A stretch of 64,000 bases of DNA, from NCBI GenBank assembly GCA_963210315.1, contig OY723266.1, forward strand, positions 1,116,001 to 1,180,000. Reading direction: 5' to 3'. Below the pieces are notes generated by a model. The model saw nothing but the letters and a program-made list of their open reading frames with translations, made no database searches and was not told the DNA's origin. Shown here in pieces: positions 43,128-53,805 of the stretch. Source of the DNA: Rhynchopus euleeides (lineage: Eukaryota > Euglenozoa > Diplonemea > Diplonemida > Diplonemidae). Both the position numbers and the translations under genes were made by a program. How positions within the stretch are numbered: position 1 is the stretch's first letter; the number at the start of each line of letters is the position of its first letter.

Positions 43128-45856
43128 ATGACTGAGGCACAGGGCGAGGTGACGCTGGAGGCTGCACGCAAGCAGAAGATCCACAACCTGAAGCTGAAGA
43201 CAGCGTGCCTGGAGAATGAGGAGTTTATCCAGGAGCTGCATGTGTCTGACTGGAGCGAGACGCAGCGTCAGAAGCTGTGCGGGGCGCACGAGAAGGCGCA
43301 CGAGCTGCTGACGTCTGTGGAGGTCGGCACAAAGTGGAACCTGACAGAGGCGTATGACCTGGCAAAGTTGATGCGTGTCTGTGGCCTGGAGATGTCGCAG
43401 CGTGAACTGTACAAGCCTGAGGACAAGCCGCAGTTCATGGATGTGATTGGGCTGCGGAAGCAGCTGGCAGAGCTGAAGAACAACCGCAACAAGACACGCA
43501 TCGTGTCCTTCACAGGCGTCATCGACAACGCCATCACCAAGGTGGAGAAGGTGGAGGAGGAGCTGCGCAGGTCGCAGCTGGATGCCACGCAGCTGGCACA
43601 GGTCCCCGCCACCACGCTGAAGCAGATGGAGGACATCATGAACGTGACGCAGATCCAGGCCGCCCTGACCTCCACCAACGAGCAGGTGTGTTTTCGGGGA
43701 CTCTGTTGCCTGCTGGGAGTGCTGCCACCCGATTATTACACGCCCACAAAGGGCATGACATGGCACTGGCCATGCACCGATATGTTGTCAAGAGTTCGAA
43801 TGGATCTTGACACGCATACACTGTTGCCATCATGTCAGCCACATGTTCTATTTGTTAGAACAACACCGCACTGCATACATCTAATGCGACGCACACACCC
43901 GATTTGGTACAGGTTGCCACGCAAGTCGCCCAGCTGGACCGCGTCAACGAGATCCAGAACGTCGCCATGAGCGATGGTGAGATGCAGGTTGCCGAGGAGC
44001 AGTTCTGGACAAAGATTCAGCTGCAGGAGCGCCTGATCGAGCTCATCAAGGACAAGTTCCGCCTGATCCAGAAGACGGAGGATGAGAACGCGCCCTTCAA
44101 GAAGGTATACATGCACATCAGTTCTGTCCTGTTGTTGAATCCCTGTTGCTGCTGCCGGTCTTTGCTTCGCGCGAAACAGACGTGTGTGATACGGCTTGTT
44201 TCTACACACACGTGCGGATGCCAGGCATTTGCTTCACACCCACCCCGCATCCACCCTGCAGATCTACGAGGTGCAGAAGAAGGCCAACCAGGAGACCTCG
44301 CAGATGAAGGACGCGAAGCGCCGCCTGAAGCAGCGCTGCGAGACCGACCTGAAGCACATCCACGACGCCATCCAGAAGGCAGACCTGGAGGACGCTGAGT
44401 CCATGAAGCGCTTCGCTGCCATGAAGGTATCAGAACGGTGCGTTGGGTTACAGTGTTGGGAGCCTTTTGTCCGGCATAAATTTTGGGCCACACCAATTAC
44501 CGGTATCTAACAATAGAAAAGAGGAAGAGGCGACGTAAGGCAATGCCACCGTGCGGCCAGGAGAACACGAAACATCCACCCCTCTCACCGGGGAGCGCTA
44601 CGAGCACGGGAAGAGTCGTCCGCTCATCTCGCTCAAGTTTGTGTTGGCACAGTAATACATCAACAGACAGCAATCATGACATCGCAAAGGAATTCTGGAT
44701 CCACTCTGTCTGCCACCCCCTGCCCCCCTACAGGACAAGAGCGAGCGCTTCGTGAAGGAGAACCTCGAGAAGCAGGAGGAGTGCTGGCGCAAGATCCAGG
44801 ACCTGGAGCGGCAGCTGCAGAAGCTGGGCACAGAGCGCTTCGAGGAGGTGAAGCGCCGCATCGAGGAGAACGACCGTGAGGAGAAGCGGCGTGTGGAGTA
44901 CGCGCAGTTCCTTGAGGTTGCATCGCAGCACAAGAAGCTGCTGGAGCTGACGGTGTACAACTGCGACCTGGCCATCCGGTGCACAGGGCTCATCGAGGAG
45001 CTTGTCGCTGAGGGCTGCAGCGCTGTCAAGGCACGCTTCGACAAGACCAACCAGGAGCTGTCTGAGCTGCGCATCCGCGTGCACAAGGAGCACCTGGAGT
45101 ACTTCCGCATGCTGTACCTCACGCTGGGGTCCCTGATCTACAAGAAGGAGAAGCGTCTCGAGGAGATCGACAGGACCATCCGGTCGACGCACATCCAGCT
45201 GGAGTTCTGCATCGAGACGTTCGACCCCAACGCCAAGAAGCACAGCGACCAGAAGAAGGAGCTGTACGTGCTGCGGCACACCGTCGAGGAGGAGCTGGGC
45301 CTGCTGAAGGAGAAGCAGGCCAAGGCGATGGACGACTTCAAGGAGTCCGAGGAGGCGCTCGACGCCGTTGGGCACGACTTCCAGCACCCCGTCGACGAGA
45401 ACAACGAGGAGGTGCTGTCCCGCAGGACAAGGATGGTCGAATACAAGGTATGTTGAGACAGGCGGTGCAACAAGACAACGAGAGTACCGAAGCGTTTGCA
45501 CAATTTCGAACGTTTCTTTGCCGTGCTCCAGTGGACCCCCGGTGGGGGCCATCTCCGACATGTGGCCTGATGACAGACGCGACCCTACTTGCCATGTGTT
45601 GTTGCTCAGTGAAAAAGCGAAGCCGCCACCACATGTGAGCGGAGCTCACATATCTCCGGATACATTCCAAAGCTTGCCATGATGTTGCCTTCTATGCAGA
45701 CACACCATTCCCACCACCACCACCACCCCCCAACAGGCACACCTGTCGAAGCAGGAGGAGGTTAAGATTGCCGCCGAGCGTGAGGAGATCAAGCGTGCAA
45801 AGGCCGTCAAGGCATCGCAACAGACCAACGCCATCACGGCTGGCGAGACGAAGTAA
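43128..45856 (+). CDS. PFR2: Paraflagellar rod protein, PFR-C/PFR2 type (five exons)
   Basis: Exons 43128-43685, 43913-44104, 44262-44426, 44734-45447 and 45737-45856 join to a 582-residue protein, close to the ~600 residues of kinetoplastid PFR2. All four introns are GT-AG (donors GTGTGT, GTATAC, GTATCA, GTATGT; acceptors TACAG, TGCAG, TACAG, AACAG) and all are phase 0. Highly conserved PFR blocks are visible: IQELHVSDWSETQRQKL, NRNKTRIVSFTGVIDNAI, EDIMNVTQIQAAL, GEMQVAEEQFWTKIQLQERL, QMKDAKRRLKQRCETDLKHI, ERFEEVKRRIEENDREEKRR, TTHIQLEFCIETFDPNAKKH-like and HLSKQEEVKIAAEREE. The protein is almost wholly helical coiled coil. It builds the lattice beside the axoneme needed for flagellar beating. 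The C-terminal SH3-type domain of some PFR proteins is absent, as in PFR2. Near-certain identification; it is also the phylogenetic marker for the window. Confidence 0.95.
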
Positions 45857-46363
45857 GTGACAATCATACACCTCCCTTTGGAGCTTGGTAGGAATACCAC
45901 TCCCCCCACGACTATGTACATAGGAGCACGTTTCCGCGTGCAACAGTATATCTTGTCATGTCATCTTTCTATTTCATCCCCCCCTCCGTACCCCATACAC
46001 CTCCACCTCACCCGCCACCCCACTCCACTCCGACCCACCCCACCCAACAACAAAAAAAAATGTGCGCACAATGCCCAGCGTCACTGGCCGCTTTAGGTGC
46101 TGCGTGCCCCATCCCCCCCCCCCCCATTTTTTCCCATTTGCCCCCCCCCCTCCCTGTTTCCCACTGCCTTTTCCCTTTCCCTCCTTTCCCTTATTGCTTA
46201 CTCTCTCCCTCTCTTTCTCACACCTTCCCCTGCGCACGCTGCGTGCTGATGGTGGAGGGGGGGGGGGTGGGGAAGGAGGGAGCGGGGCGGGAAGGGGGGG
46301 GGGCTGATGGGGAGTGTGTGTCAAACTGTGTGGGAAACCGCGGAAAGAGGGGGGGGAGGGGGG
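45857..46363. other. Spacer downstream of PFR
   Basis: C-rich, then pyrimidine-rich (TCTCTCCC), then G-rich tracts. No gene was seen. Confidence 0.5.
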
Positions 46364-47137
46364 CAGGCTTGCGATATACGTATAAGACGTATATGTATAT
46401 ATACGTATATATACGTTCAGATGAGACCCCCAACCCCCAGGGGTGCCGGTACAGTCAGGCCATGTTCCTAACTATCGAACCATCAACACCTTTTTTGGTC
46501 CCCTGATTCATTTCCATCGACCCACGCGAGGTGGGCTAGGTAACCTTCGCCGTGCTACCAGGCACTGATGCGAAGGACGTCTCTTGTGACATGCCTTGTG
46601 CCTGTCGCGGGCCATATCCTCGCGCAACAATTAGGATTCACATCGGGCAATGGAACCAGACGACCCTAGCCTCAGGAAGGCGGTTGCAGCCGTACAGAAT
46701 CACATCTGTCGCCCGCAAGGAACAGCAGATGTTTACTACCGTGGCCTCCGGCGGCTGGGGGGCACCGCCCCCCAGACCCCCCTCCCTTTGTGGTCCTGAT
46801 GCACAACCTGCGAACGCGCCAGACATTCCGGACTGGAGAACGTGCAGCTTCGCTGCAAGGATGCGGGTGAGGGTATGAAAAGCCCTCAACAACTGACTTC
46901 ACACAGAGCTCTAAACAAAACCCGTGAATCCTCGTCACCGTTCCTTGGGAACTGCCTGGGGCGAATATAGGAATCCTCGGAACCCTGTTCCCGGCACCAC
47001 TGGTGGGGGGTGAACACTGAGAGGTTGCCTTACCAAAGTATAGGAGCGTATATATACGTTACGGCGTATATTGCCTGTACGTATATATACGTATATATAC
47101 GTTCCAGCCGAGAAATCCGACGTATACGGCAAGCCTG
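46364..47137. mobile_element. 774-bp TIR element with CGTATATATACG arrays
   Basis: Ends CAGGCTTGC and GCAAGCCTG are inverted. Both ends carry arrays of the palindrome CGTATATATACG near the edge (46378-46415 and 47050-47103). GGAGGGGGG flanks both sides and may be a 9-bp target duplication, though it lies in G-rich sequence. The interior contains one copy of the 65-bp GC-rich hairpin repeat (46724-46790). No gene inside. Confidence 0.6.
46724..46790. repeat. 65-bp GC-rich hairpin repeat, copy 1
   Basis: GATGTTTACTACCGTGGCCT, then CCGGCGG, then the stem CTGGGGGG...CCCCCCAG and ACCCCCC. Copies at 56100-56166 and 56258-56327 match in almost every base. Confidence 0.8.
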
Positions 47138-47987
47138 GGAGGGGGGGGCCAAAGAAGTAACCACCTTTGTGCCCTCTCTCTCCGCCCCCCCCCCCCCCCC
47201 CCCGTCCCTCTCCCTTTCCTTTCCCTTCTCTCTCTCTCTCTCTCCCCCCCCCCTCCACGCACACACACACAAAACTCCTCCACAAAAAGAGCAAGTTTTT
47301 CTAAACCAGAATGGATTCCTTCCTTCACTCCCCCATCTATTAGTTGGTTGCTTCTTCAACTCCCCTTTTCTCACTCGGCGCTGTGCAGTCCTTTAAAAAA
47401 ATATCACCGCGCCCTCCCCTATCCGCCCCCTCCTCTTTTCATATGGGATCCCTTCATGCAGCCCAAGCTCATCTGAGCTCAAGTTGAGTTCAACAGTGCC
47501 CCTCTTTCAAGAACGGGATGTCCGCGGCTGGGTCTGGATGGGGGGGTGGGGTGTGGTGTGTGTGTGCATGTGGTGGGGGGGAGTTATTTTTTTTGGCGGC
47601 AAAAAAAATCTGGGGGAAGGTAACAAGAGTGATTTCTTTTTGCTGCAGGGTCTAAATGCGGTGGGGGTTTTGGCAGTTATCTTTGTGCCGTGTTGAGGCA
47701 AAAAAAATTCCTGCCGGGTTTGGCTGCGCCGCCCCTCCCCTCCCCCCACCCCCCTCGCCGCCAAACCCACCCACTTGGCGAACTCTCTTTCTCTGATGAT
47801 TGACACACCACAGGCCGACCGCCTCTCGCAAGATTATAAGTCAAGACACTGAGATTGGACCACCTACACGACGCAAACCACAGGACACGGGGGAGGAGAG
47901 AGAAGGGTGGGCGGGCGGCGGTTGGTGGCAGAGCCGCCACCACCGCCAACGCCACCGCCCCCCCCCCTCCCCTTTTTTGGCGTCGGG
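47138..47987. other. Spacer with pyrimidine tracts
   Basis: C17-like run near 47188, CT microsatellite 47229-47243, G- and C-runs. GACACACCACAG (AG at ~47813) could be the trans-splice acceptor of the next gene, with a long 5' UTR. No gene was seen. Confidence 0.45.
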
Positions 47988-48971
47988 ATGGCCGACAGCG
48001 ACCTGAGCGATATCTTCGCCAGCTTCAAAAACCGCAAGCCGAAGGGGAAGGCCGCGGAGAAGGCTGCGGAGTCATGCGATTTGGACTCTGCGAAGAAGGC
48101 GGTAGCGTCGGATGCAGGTAAACCGGACACCGCCACGAAGAAGAAGAAGCGGAAGGCAGATGCCGCGCCTGCGGAGCCACAGGTTGGGAAGAAGGCCAAG
48201 CAGGGCGGCAGCGACCCCACGCCGAAGGCCTCGATGCTCGACTCCGAGTTTTTCGACCTCCGCGGGGAGCAGGCTGCGGAGCCCGAGGCAGGTGACCCCG
48301 ACGCCGCCCAGCCGCGCAATCCCGCCACCCTCGCAGCTCTGGCGGAGCTGCAGAAGGACGCGCCGAAGACACAGATTGTCGTTGCCAACCTGCAGCCCAG
48401 CGTGCAGGCGGTGTACACCGAGGCGGTGCAGGCTGCGATGGGCCTGCTGGAGAAGCCCGCATCCGTCGAGGTCGACTGGGGGACCCACGTGGTGCGGCTG
48501 CGCTTCGACAAGCCTGAGGATGCCCTCGCCACGTCTGCCGTGCTCGAGGGCAAGCATCTCTTCCAGCGCCGCCTCCGCACAGGCCTTGCGCGCAACAGGG
48601 AGGGGGAGGTGTTGGTGCGGAACCTGCTGTCGCATGTCACCGAGGATGTGCTGCAGCACTACATGTCACGGTTCGGCACTGTGATCTCCTGCAAGGTGCT
48701 GTCGCACCACGCCGTGTGGTCGAAGGCGTATGTCCTGTTTGCCGACGAGCGGGATGCGATCCGCTGTGTCAACGAGCTGCACGGCATGCAGAACACTATA
48801 CAAGATGCGGCGATCTTCCTTTCGACCACCTCTGTGCACGCCATTGCGAAGAAGAAACAAGCCAAGAAGCGCCCAGCCAAGCGAAGTGAAGGAGATGGCG
48901 AGAAGGCAGGCAACGACTCGGAGTCTGATGAGCCATACACATACAACGCCAGCATGGAGGCTGGCTACTAG
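47988..48971 (+). CDS. RNA-binding protein with two RRM domains (Nop12/RBM34-like)
   Basis: 327 residues from ATG 47988 (MADSDLSDIFASFKNRK). The frame is open upstream, but that DNA is C-homopolymer. The N-terminal ~110 residues are Lys/Glu/Ala-rich with a basic KKKKRK nuclear/nucleolar-type signal. RRM1 (residues ~120-200) opens with TQIVVANLQPSVQ and has a degenerate RNP1. RRM2 (~205-285) reads GEVLVRNLLSHVTEDVLQHY, GTVISCKVL, then KAYVLFADERDAIRCVNEL. The tail is Lys-rich. The tandem RRMs with charged flanks fit the Nop12/RBM34 group that works in large-subunit rRNA maturation, but the match is by layout only. Single exon, and the neighbour of PFR2 on the same strand. Confidence 0.7.
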   Translation: MADSDLSDIFASFKNRKPKGKAAEKAAESCDLDSAKKAVASDAGKPDTATKKKKRKADAAPAEPQVGKKAKQGGSDPTPKASMLDSEFFDLRGEQAAEPEAGDPDAAQPRNPATLAALAELQKDAPKTQIVVANLQPSVQAVYTEAVQAAMGLLEKPASVEVDWGTHVVRLRFDKPEDALATSAVLEGKHLFQRRLRTGLARNREGEVLVRNLLSHVTEDVLQHYMSRFGTVISCKVLSHHAVWSKAYVLFADERDAIRCVNELHGMQNTIQDAAIFLSTTSVHAIAKKKQAKKRPAKRSEGDGEKAGNDSESDEPYTYNASMEAGY

Positions 48972-50147
48972 ACTAGTCGAGTGAGTTCCGAGGAGGGGGG
49001 GTGTGGGGGGTGGTCATTTCCCCTGCTGCCTCTGGCACCTAGCCCCATTCGCTCCCCCGCCACCCCCCCCCCCCCCCCCCCAGGCGAAAAAAATACCCTA
49101 GCCCGTGATGTCATGTATCAAAGTCCGTCGCATCAGTGCCCAAAAAGCACGGGGGTAGGGGGTGCCCTCTGCCCACCAACACATCACCCCACCCACCCGC
49201 CGATGGCGCGTCGCGCATCCGGTGTCCCGGATGCAGTTTTCGAAAGGTTGGAGGCTGTCGAAACATGGGGGGGGAAGGGTGTGGGTGTGGGTGCGTTGCA
49301 TGCAAGGCCGTGAGGGAATGTTGTGGGCAAGCATGCATGGGAAGAGGTATCGGCAAACCCCACCCCCCTCCCCCCCCTCGCTCGTGGGCTTGAGCCCCAA
49401 GATTATATCGGCTAGGATCTCGGTGTGGTTTGGCTTGTGGAAATCTCCTTTTATTCTGGAGGTCAATCTTTCCAGAGTTGATGTTGCCACGATCCCCAAC
49501 GTTGATTTCGAACCCAACCTCGTGACGGTTCGGAACACCCTTGTTGTGATCTGGAGACCTCAGCTGCGATGGGATATATTGAGAGGGCAGACGACACGAT
49601 CTCGTTATGACATCGGTATCATACGTCTCAACGATATTGAGGAAGCCAGGTGGCCCATAGAGGTGACTTGACATCCCGGCGGGCCGCCTCCTGGAGATCA
49701 TCCGCCTTTCCTTGACTGCTTTGAGGATTTGAGGGTACGTGACAGAAGGGAAGATTCTTTTTCCAGGAGCGATGTTGTCCCTGACGTACGGCCAGAATGC
49801 CTGACTGTGTGAAGCGCATCAGTGTCCAGCCCACGCAGAGGATATCACTTCGTTCCTCGATCTCACGAGAAATACGCACGATAGGGAAGCGATGTAGTTG
49901 AAGTCTCGAAGGAAGACTTTCATTGTCGACAGTACCGTGGGGTTGACGATTTTTTCGAGAAGGCTGACAGTGCACAACAATTATCTCCCCTGTCACCCCC
50001 CTCCCCCCCCACACACACACACCCTCCCCCTCCTCCGCAGAACAAAAAGAGAAAAGGGTTTGCCGCACACAGCGAACACCAGTGTGCCCTGCTGGGCCCT
50101 CAAAGGCTCCGCCGGGAGGGGGTGGGCGGGGCGGAGGTCCGTGGGGC
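48972..50147. other. Spacer with an A+T-richer island
   Basis: C17-like run at 49064-49081. The stretch 49380-49980 is less GC-rich, with interrupted protein-like minus-strand frames (e.g. RSPDHNKGVPNRHEVGFEIN and DILCVGWTLMRFTQSGIL) that I cannot identify; it may be an inserted relic. It ends at CCTCCTCCGCAG (AG at 50039-50040), the likely trans-splice acceptor of the next gene. Confidence 0.4.
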
Positions 50148-53100
50148 ATGTCCGGGTACCTGTTCAGCACAGGACTCTTGTCCTCCGATGAGCCGTGCGG
50201 GCTCGGGGGGACGCTGCGCCGCACCTCGCGCGGCACGGGCGTAGCGGGCGCCCAGGGCACCTCGATCACCTCCACCACCTCTTCGGTCCCATCCACCGGG
50301 TCCACCGCTGCCTCCCCCGCATCCTCCTCCGCGTCCGTGCTAACGCGGGCCAATGTCGGGCTGAAGCCCGGGGGGAAGCAGGCGCGGCGCAAGGGTGCTG
50401 GGGGGAAGGCGCAGGGCACGGAGACACCCCGGGTGCGCTCCGGCAGCCACAAGCAGAAGAGCACCAAGAGGACTTCGTCTGCACCCAACGGCGCCCTCTC
50501 CCCTGCGCAGGAGGGCCCCGCAGCGACGTCGCCGCGCGTGCCGCGCCTCGTCAAGCTGGGGCAGGTCACCGCTGCCGCCACTGCCGAGAACAATAAGGGC
50601 GACAGGCCGACGGGACGCCTCTCCCCACGCACCCCACGCAACGTCGCCAAGACGCCACGCCCCCGCAGCGCGAGCCAGTCGGGTGCTGCCGCGCAGACGC
50701 CTCGCGTGCATCCCACTTCCTTCTCGAAGGGGGCGAGGGAGAGGGATAAGAAGGATGGCGCGTCGACCGCCCGGAAGGGGCCCAAGCCGCCTGTGGTGAG
50801 CGGGCCCATCGCGACGATGATAGCGGACATCCAGCCCGACAGGTCGCAGGCGTCGCTGTCTGCCTCCGCCGCCCTGCGCTCCACAACGCCCAGCCTGCCG
50901 CACGCGCTGCCCGACACCCTTGCCGCCTGCGGCGTGCAGCAGGGGAAGCGCAACCTCAGCGCCTCCCCTGCCAGCGTCAGCGGGTCTGCCAACCCTGCCC
51001 TCAGCGACACCAGCTCCTTCAACAACAGCGGGACCTACCAGGTGGCGGACGTGCCGCCACGCCACAGCGGGGAGAAGGCGGAGGCAGAGGGGAAGACGCG
51101 CCGCAGCAGCGAGGAGAGATCCCGCACAGCGAGGGGTGGCATGTCGCCCCCGCCGTGGGAGCGCCTGCATGCTGCGGAGACCCTCTCGAGCATGCAGCTG
51201 CATGGGTCTAAGGGGAAGGCCACCCCGGGGCCTGGGTCTTATGGGACGGATGACCCCTCCGCTCCGGGTAAGCGACGAAGGAAGGCCAGCACCGTCAACA
51301 ACAGCCAGAAGGAGGGGCAGGACGCAGGGGCCCCCCCGGCGGCGCTGCCCGTGGGCAGCAACGACTCAGCCACGCAGAACCCCGACACGCCGGGGAGCAG
51401 GGAGGCCACGCCGCAGCAGGATGTGGCAAGCCTTGACCTTTCAGTGTTCACCGCGCTGTCGGATGCGCGGGAGCCAGAGAGGAGTGCAGGGGCGGAGCCC
51501 GCATCGCAGCTGGACCTGTCGGAGAGCAGGAAGAAGCAGGGCGGGGCGCAGGCATCGCAGGCGGCGCAGCCGCAGATGTCTTTCAAGCGGAAGAGGGGTG
51601 GCGGTGGTGGTGGGGGTGGTGCCGAGGCGAATGGTATCATCAACGCGGGGTTTGCGAAGTCGCCCGTCACGCCGCGCACCGAGGAGCCCCCCGTGATGCT
51701 GGCGGTGGGCGTGAAGGGGCGTGTCCCGTCGTCCATCGTGGGGCTGAACCTGCATGCCGACGGGGGCCCGGAGGCCACCTCGGGCTCCCCCCGCTCCCGG
51801 AGACGAAACGGCGGGGGGGTGGGGAAGGCGCTGGCGGGGTCCGGCGACGGCAGCACCGGGAGCAACACCAACAGCGTGGGGCACTCGTCGTCGTCCTCCG
51901 CCCCGACATCTGGCGAGATGACGAGGGACGCCTCGCCGAAGGGCGTGACCCCCAGGCCCGGGAAGGGGAAGCCGGCGGCGGCCACCAAGGCCCCGCAGCT
52001 TGCCGTGCCGATGCCGGAGGGGCGTGCTGCTCTGTTCAGCCCGTTGGTGTCGTCGCCCCCGCCGGTGCTGGTGGCGAAGGACCCTGCTGTCCAGCAGGAG
52101 GAGCGCCCGCCGTCGCCGCGGGGGAACCCCTCGTTGCTGGCGGTGGAGACGAAGGCGGCGGAGGGGTCTGCCGCTGACGCGCTGGTTGCGCCGGATGCTG
52201 CCGTGTCGCCCCCTGCGGCGCCGAAGGCGGTTTCGTTTCGCGAGGATGTGAGTGTGTCGCCGGTGCTGCCGACGGCTGTGCCTGTGTCGGGGAGGGTTGC
52301 GTCGTACCTCGTCCCCACCGTGTCGTCCAGCGGGAAGCTTGCCGACCTGGAGAAGAAGCGGCAGCGCATCCAGGCGGAGCGGCAGGAGCTGGCGAAGCGG
52401 AAGCCCCCGCGGGTAGCCGTCAGCCCGGCGCCGCCGAAGCGCACTGTGGCGTTTGCTGCGCCGCTGAAGGGGGCGGAGGGTGAGGCGGCCCCGGATGCCG
52501 GCACGCAGGAGGGGGAGGAGGAGGAGGAGGAGGAGGAGGAGGAGGAGGAGGAGGAGGAGGAGGAGGAGGAGGAGGTGGCAGTGGAGGCTGCCAGTGGTGG
52601 TGCGATCCTCGAGGCGCCCTGCACGCCCGATGCTGCGGCGGTGGCGGCCAAGGATGAGGAGGAGGGGTCGCCGGAGGTGCGGCAGCGCTCGCCGCAGTGC
52701 AGCCCTGAGATGGGGTCCCCGCTGACGCCTGTGCCGGAGGCGTTGAACCGCAGCCCCTCTGTGCCGCATGTGGCGTGCAGTGCGTCTCCTGCGGCGTCGG
52801 GGACAGATGCGTCGCCCGCCGACAAGAAGTTCCCCGGGCCCCACCAGCGTACGCTGTCGATGGAGAGTGGCAGCACCACGCAGTGGGCAGAGCTGGATGC
52901 GCTGAAGGCGCTGGGTGCCTCGCATATGGACATCAGCGTCAACACGCGTGGGCTGAAGGAGGTCAACAGGGTGGCAGCGGCCAAGTGTATCGACTGCGGG
53001 CAGGCGCTGCCCTCAGAGCTGCCCTTCTGCCCTGCCACAGGTAAGGAGCACCCGCTGATCCCCTCGACAGGGTCGCGGTGTGTGACACTCGTCTCCTCTG

Positions 53101-53805
53101 CCCACCCCAAGCACATCCCAGGCGCGCCACCGTCAGAGCTTAGCTTCCGTTCGGGTGACCGCTTCGGCAGGGTGCACGCCGACCCTACACGTGCAGGGCT
53201 TGCATCCCCGTCGCCGGGAAGCGTCTCGGGTGTGCCCCGTGCTAACGGGCACACGGGCAGCGTCCGGAAAGGCGGGAGTGTGGGTGGTGCGAACTCCTTC
53301 TCCTTCCACAACAGGCGCTCCAGCCTTGCATCAGCGTCCATGTACTCTGTCGACGAGACTGATTTGGTATGGCATTCTACTCACACTTAGATGCAGCTCA
53401 ATTTTTGTTGCAGTGCCCAAGCTGGTGTTGTTTAGAATCAGTGACGTGCGTTCGCACGGATGCTTTGCCCCCACTGGCATTGGGGACTTTGCCCGAGGAG
53501 GAGAGAGGTGAGCCTCTGACTCTGACACCCGCACAATCCCAACATGTCGAATGCCTCATGGCCCATCACGCCTCAGCACACTGTGAATGCACACCATAAC
53601 CCTGCTCTCTCTCATTTCACCCCCCACACAGCCCACCGCTATCGACCGTGGTTCTGTTGCGGACACCGACGAGACCCAATCAGTCAAGATGTTCAGCTAC
53701 AACCTTGCGTTGAAGTGCACAAAGGTCCCTGCCCACGCTATGTCGACCAAAGAACTCCTGCAGTCAGGCGGGTGCTTCACCGACGACGAGGTCTCATGTG
53801 ACTGA
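50148..53805 (+). CDS. Large disordered protein with a C-terminal Cys motif and polyglutamate tract (two exons)
   Basis: Exon 1 is 50148-53366 and exon 2 is 53632-53805. The phase-0 intron runs from GTATGG to CACACAG. The joined product is 1130 residues. ATG 50148 (MSGYLFSTGLLSSDEP) is chosen because it is the first with a coding-like context after the CCTCCGCAG acceptor; one ATG-less upstream frame is ignored. Most of the protein is Ser/Pro/Ala/Gly/Lys-rich and probably disordered. Residues ~730-750 form a coiled-coil-like basic stretch (LADLEKKRQRIQAERQELAK). A GAG microsatellite (52511-52575) encodes ~22 glutamates. Near residue 947 CIDCGQALPSELPFCP looks like half of a zinc ribbon. Exon 2 adds 57 ordered-looking residues. 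The 700- and 465-residue minus-strand frames are shadows. Function unknown. Confidence 0.8.

Noticed and set aside
51239-53341. 700-residue minus-strand open frame over the large disordered gene
   Set aside because: It is Ser/Cys/Gly-rich with no domain, and arises because the + strand codons are GC3-biased. The + strand frame has a good start, a splice site and an ordered C-terminal exon.
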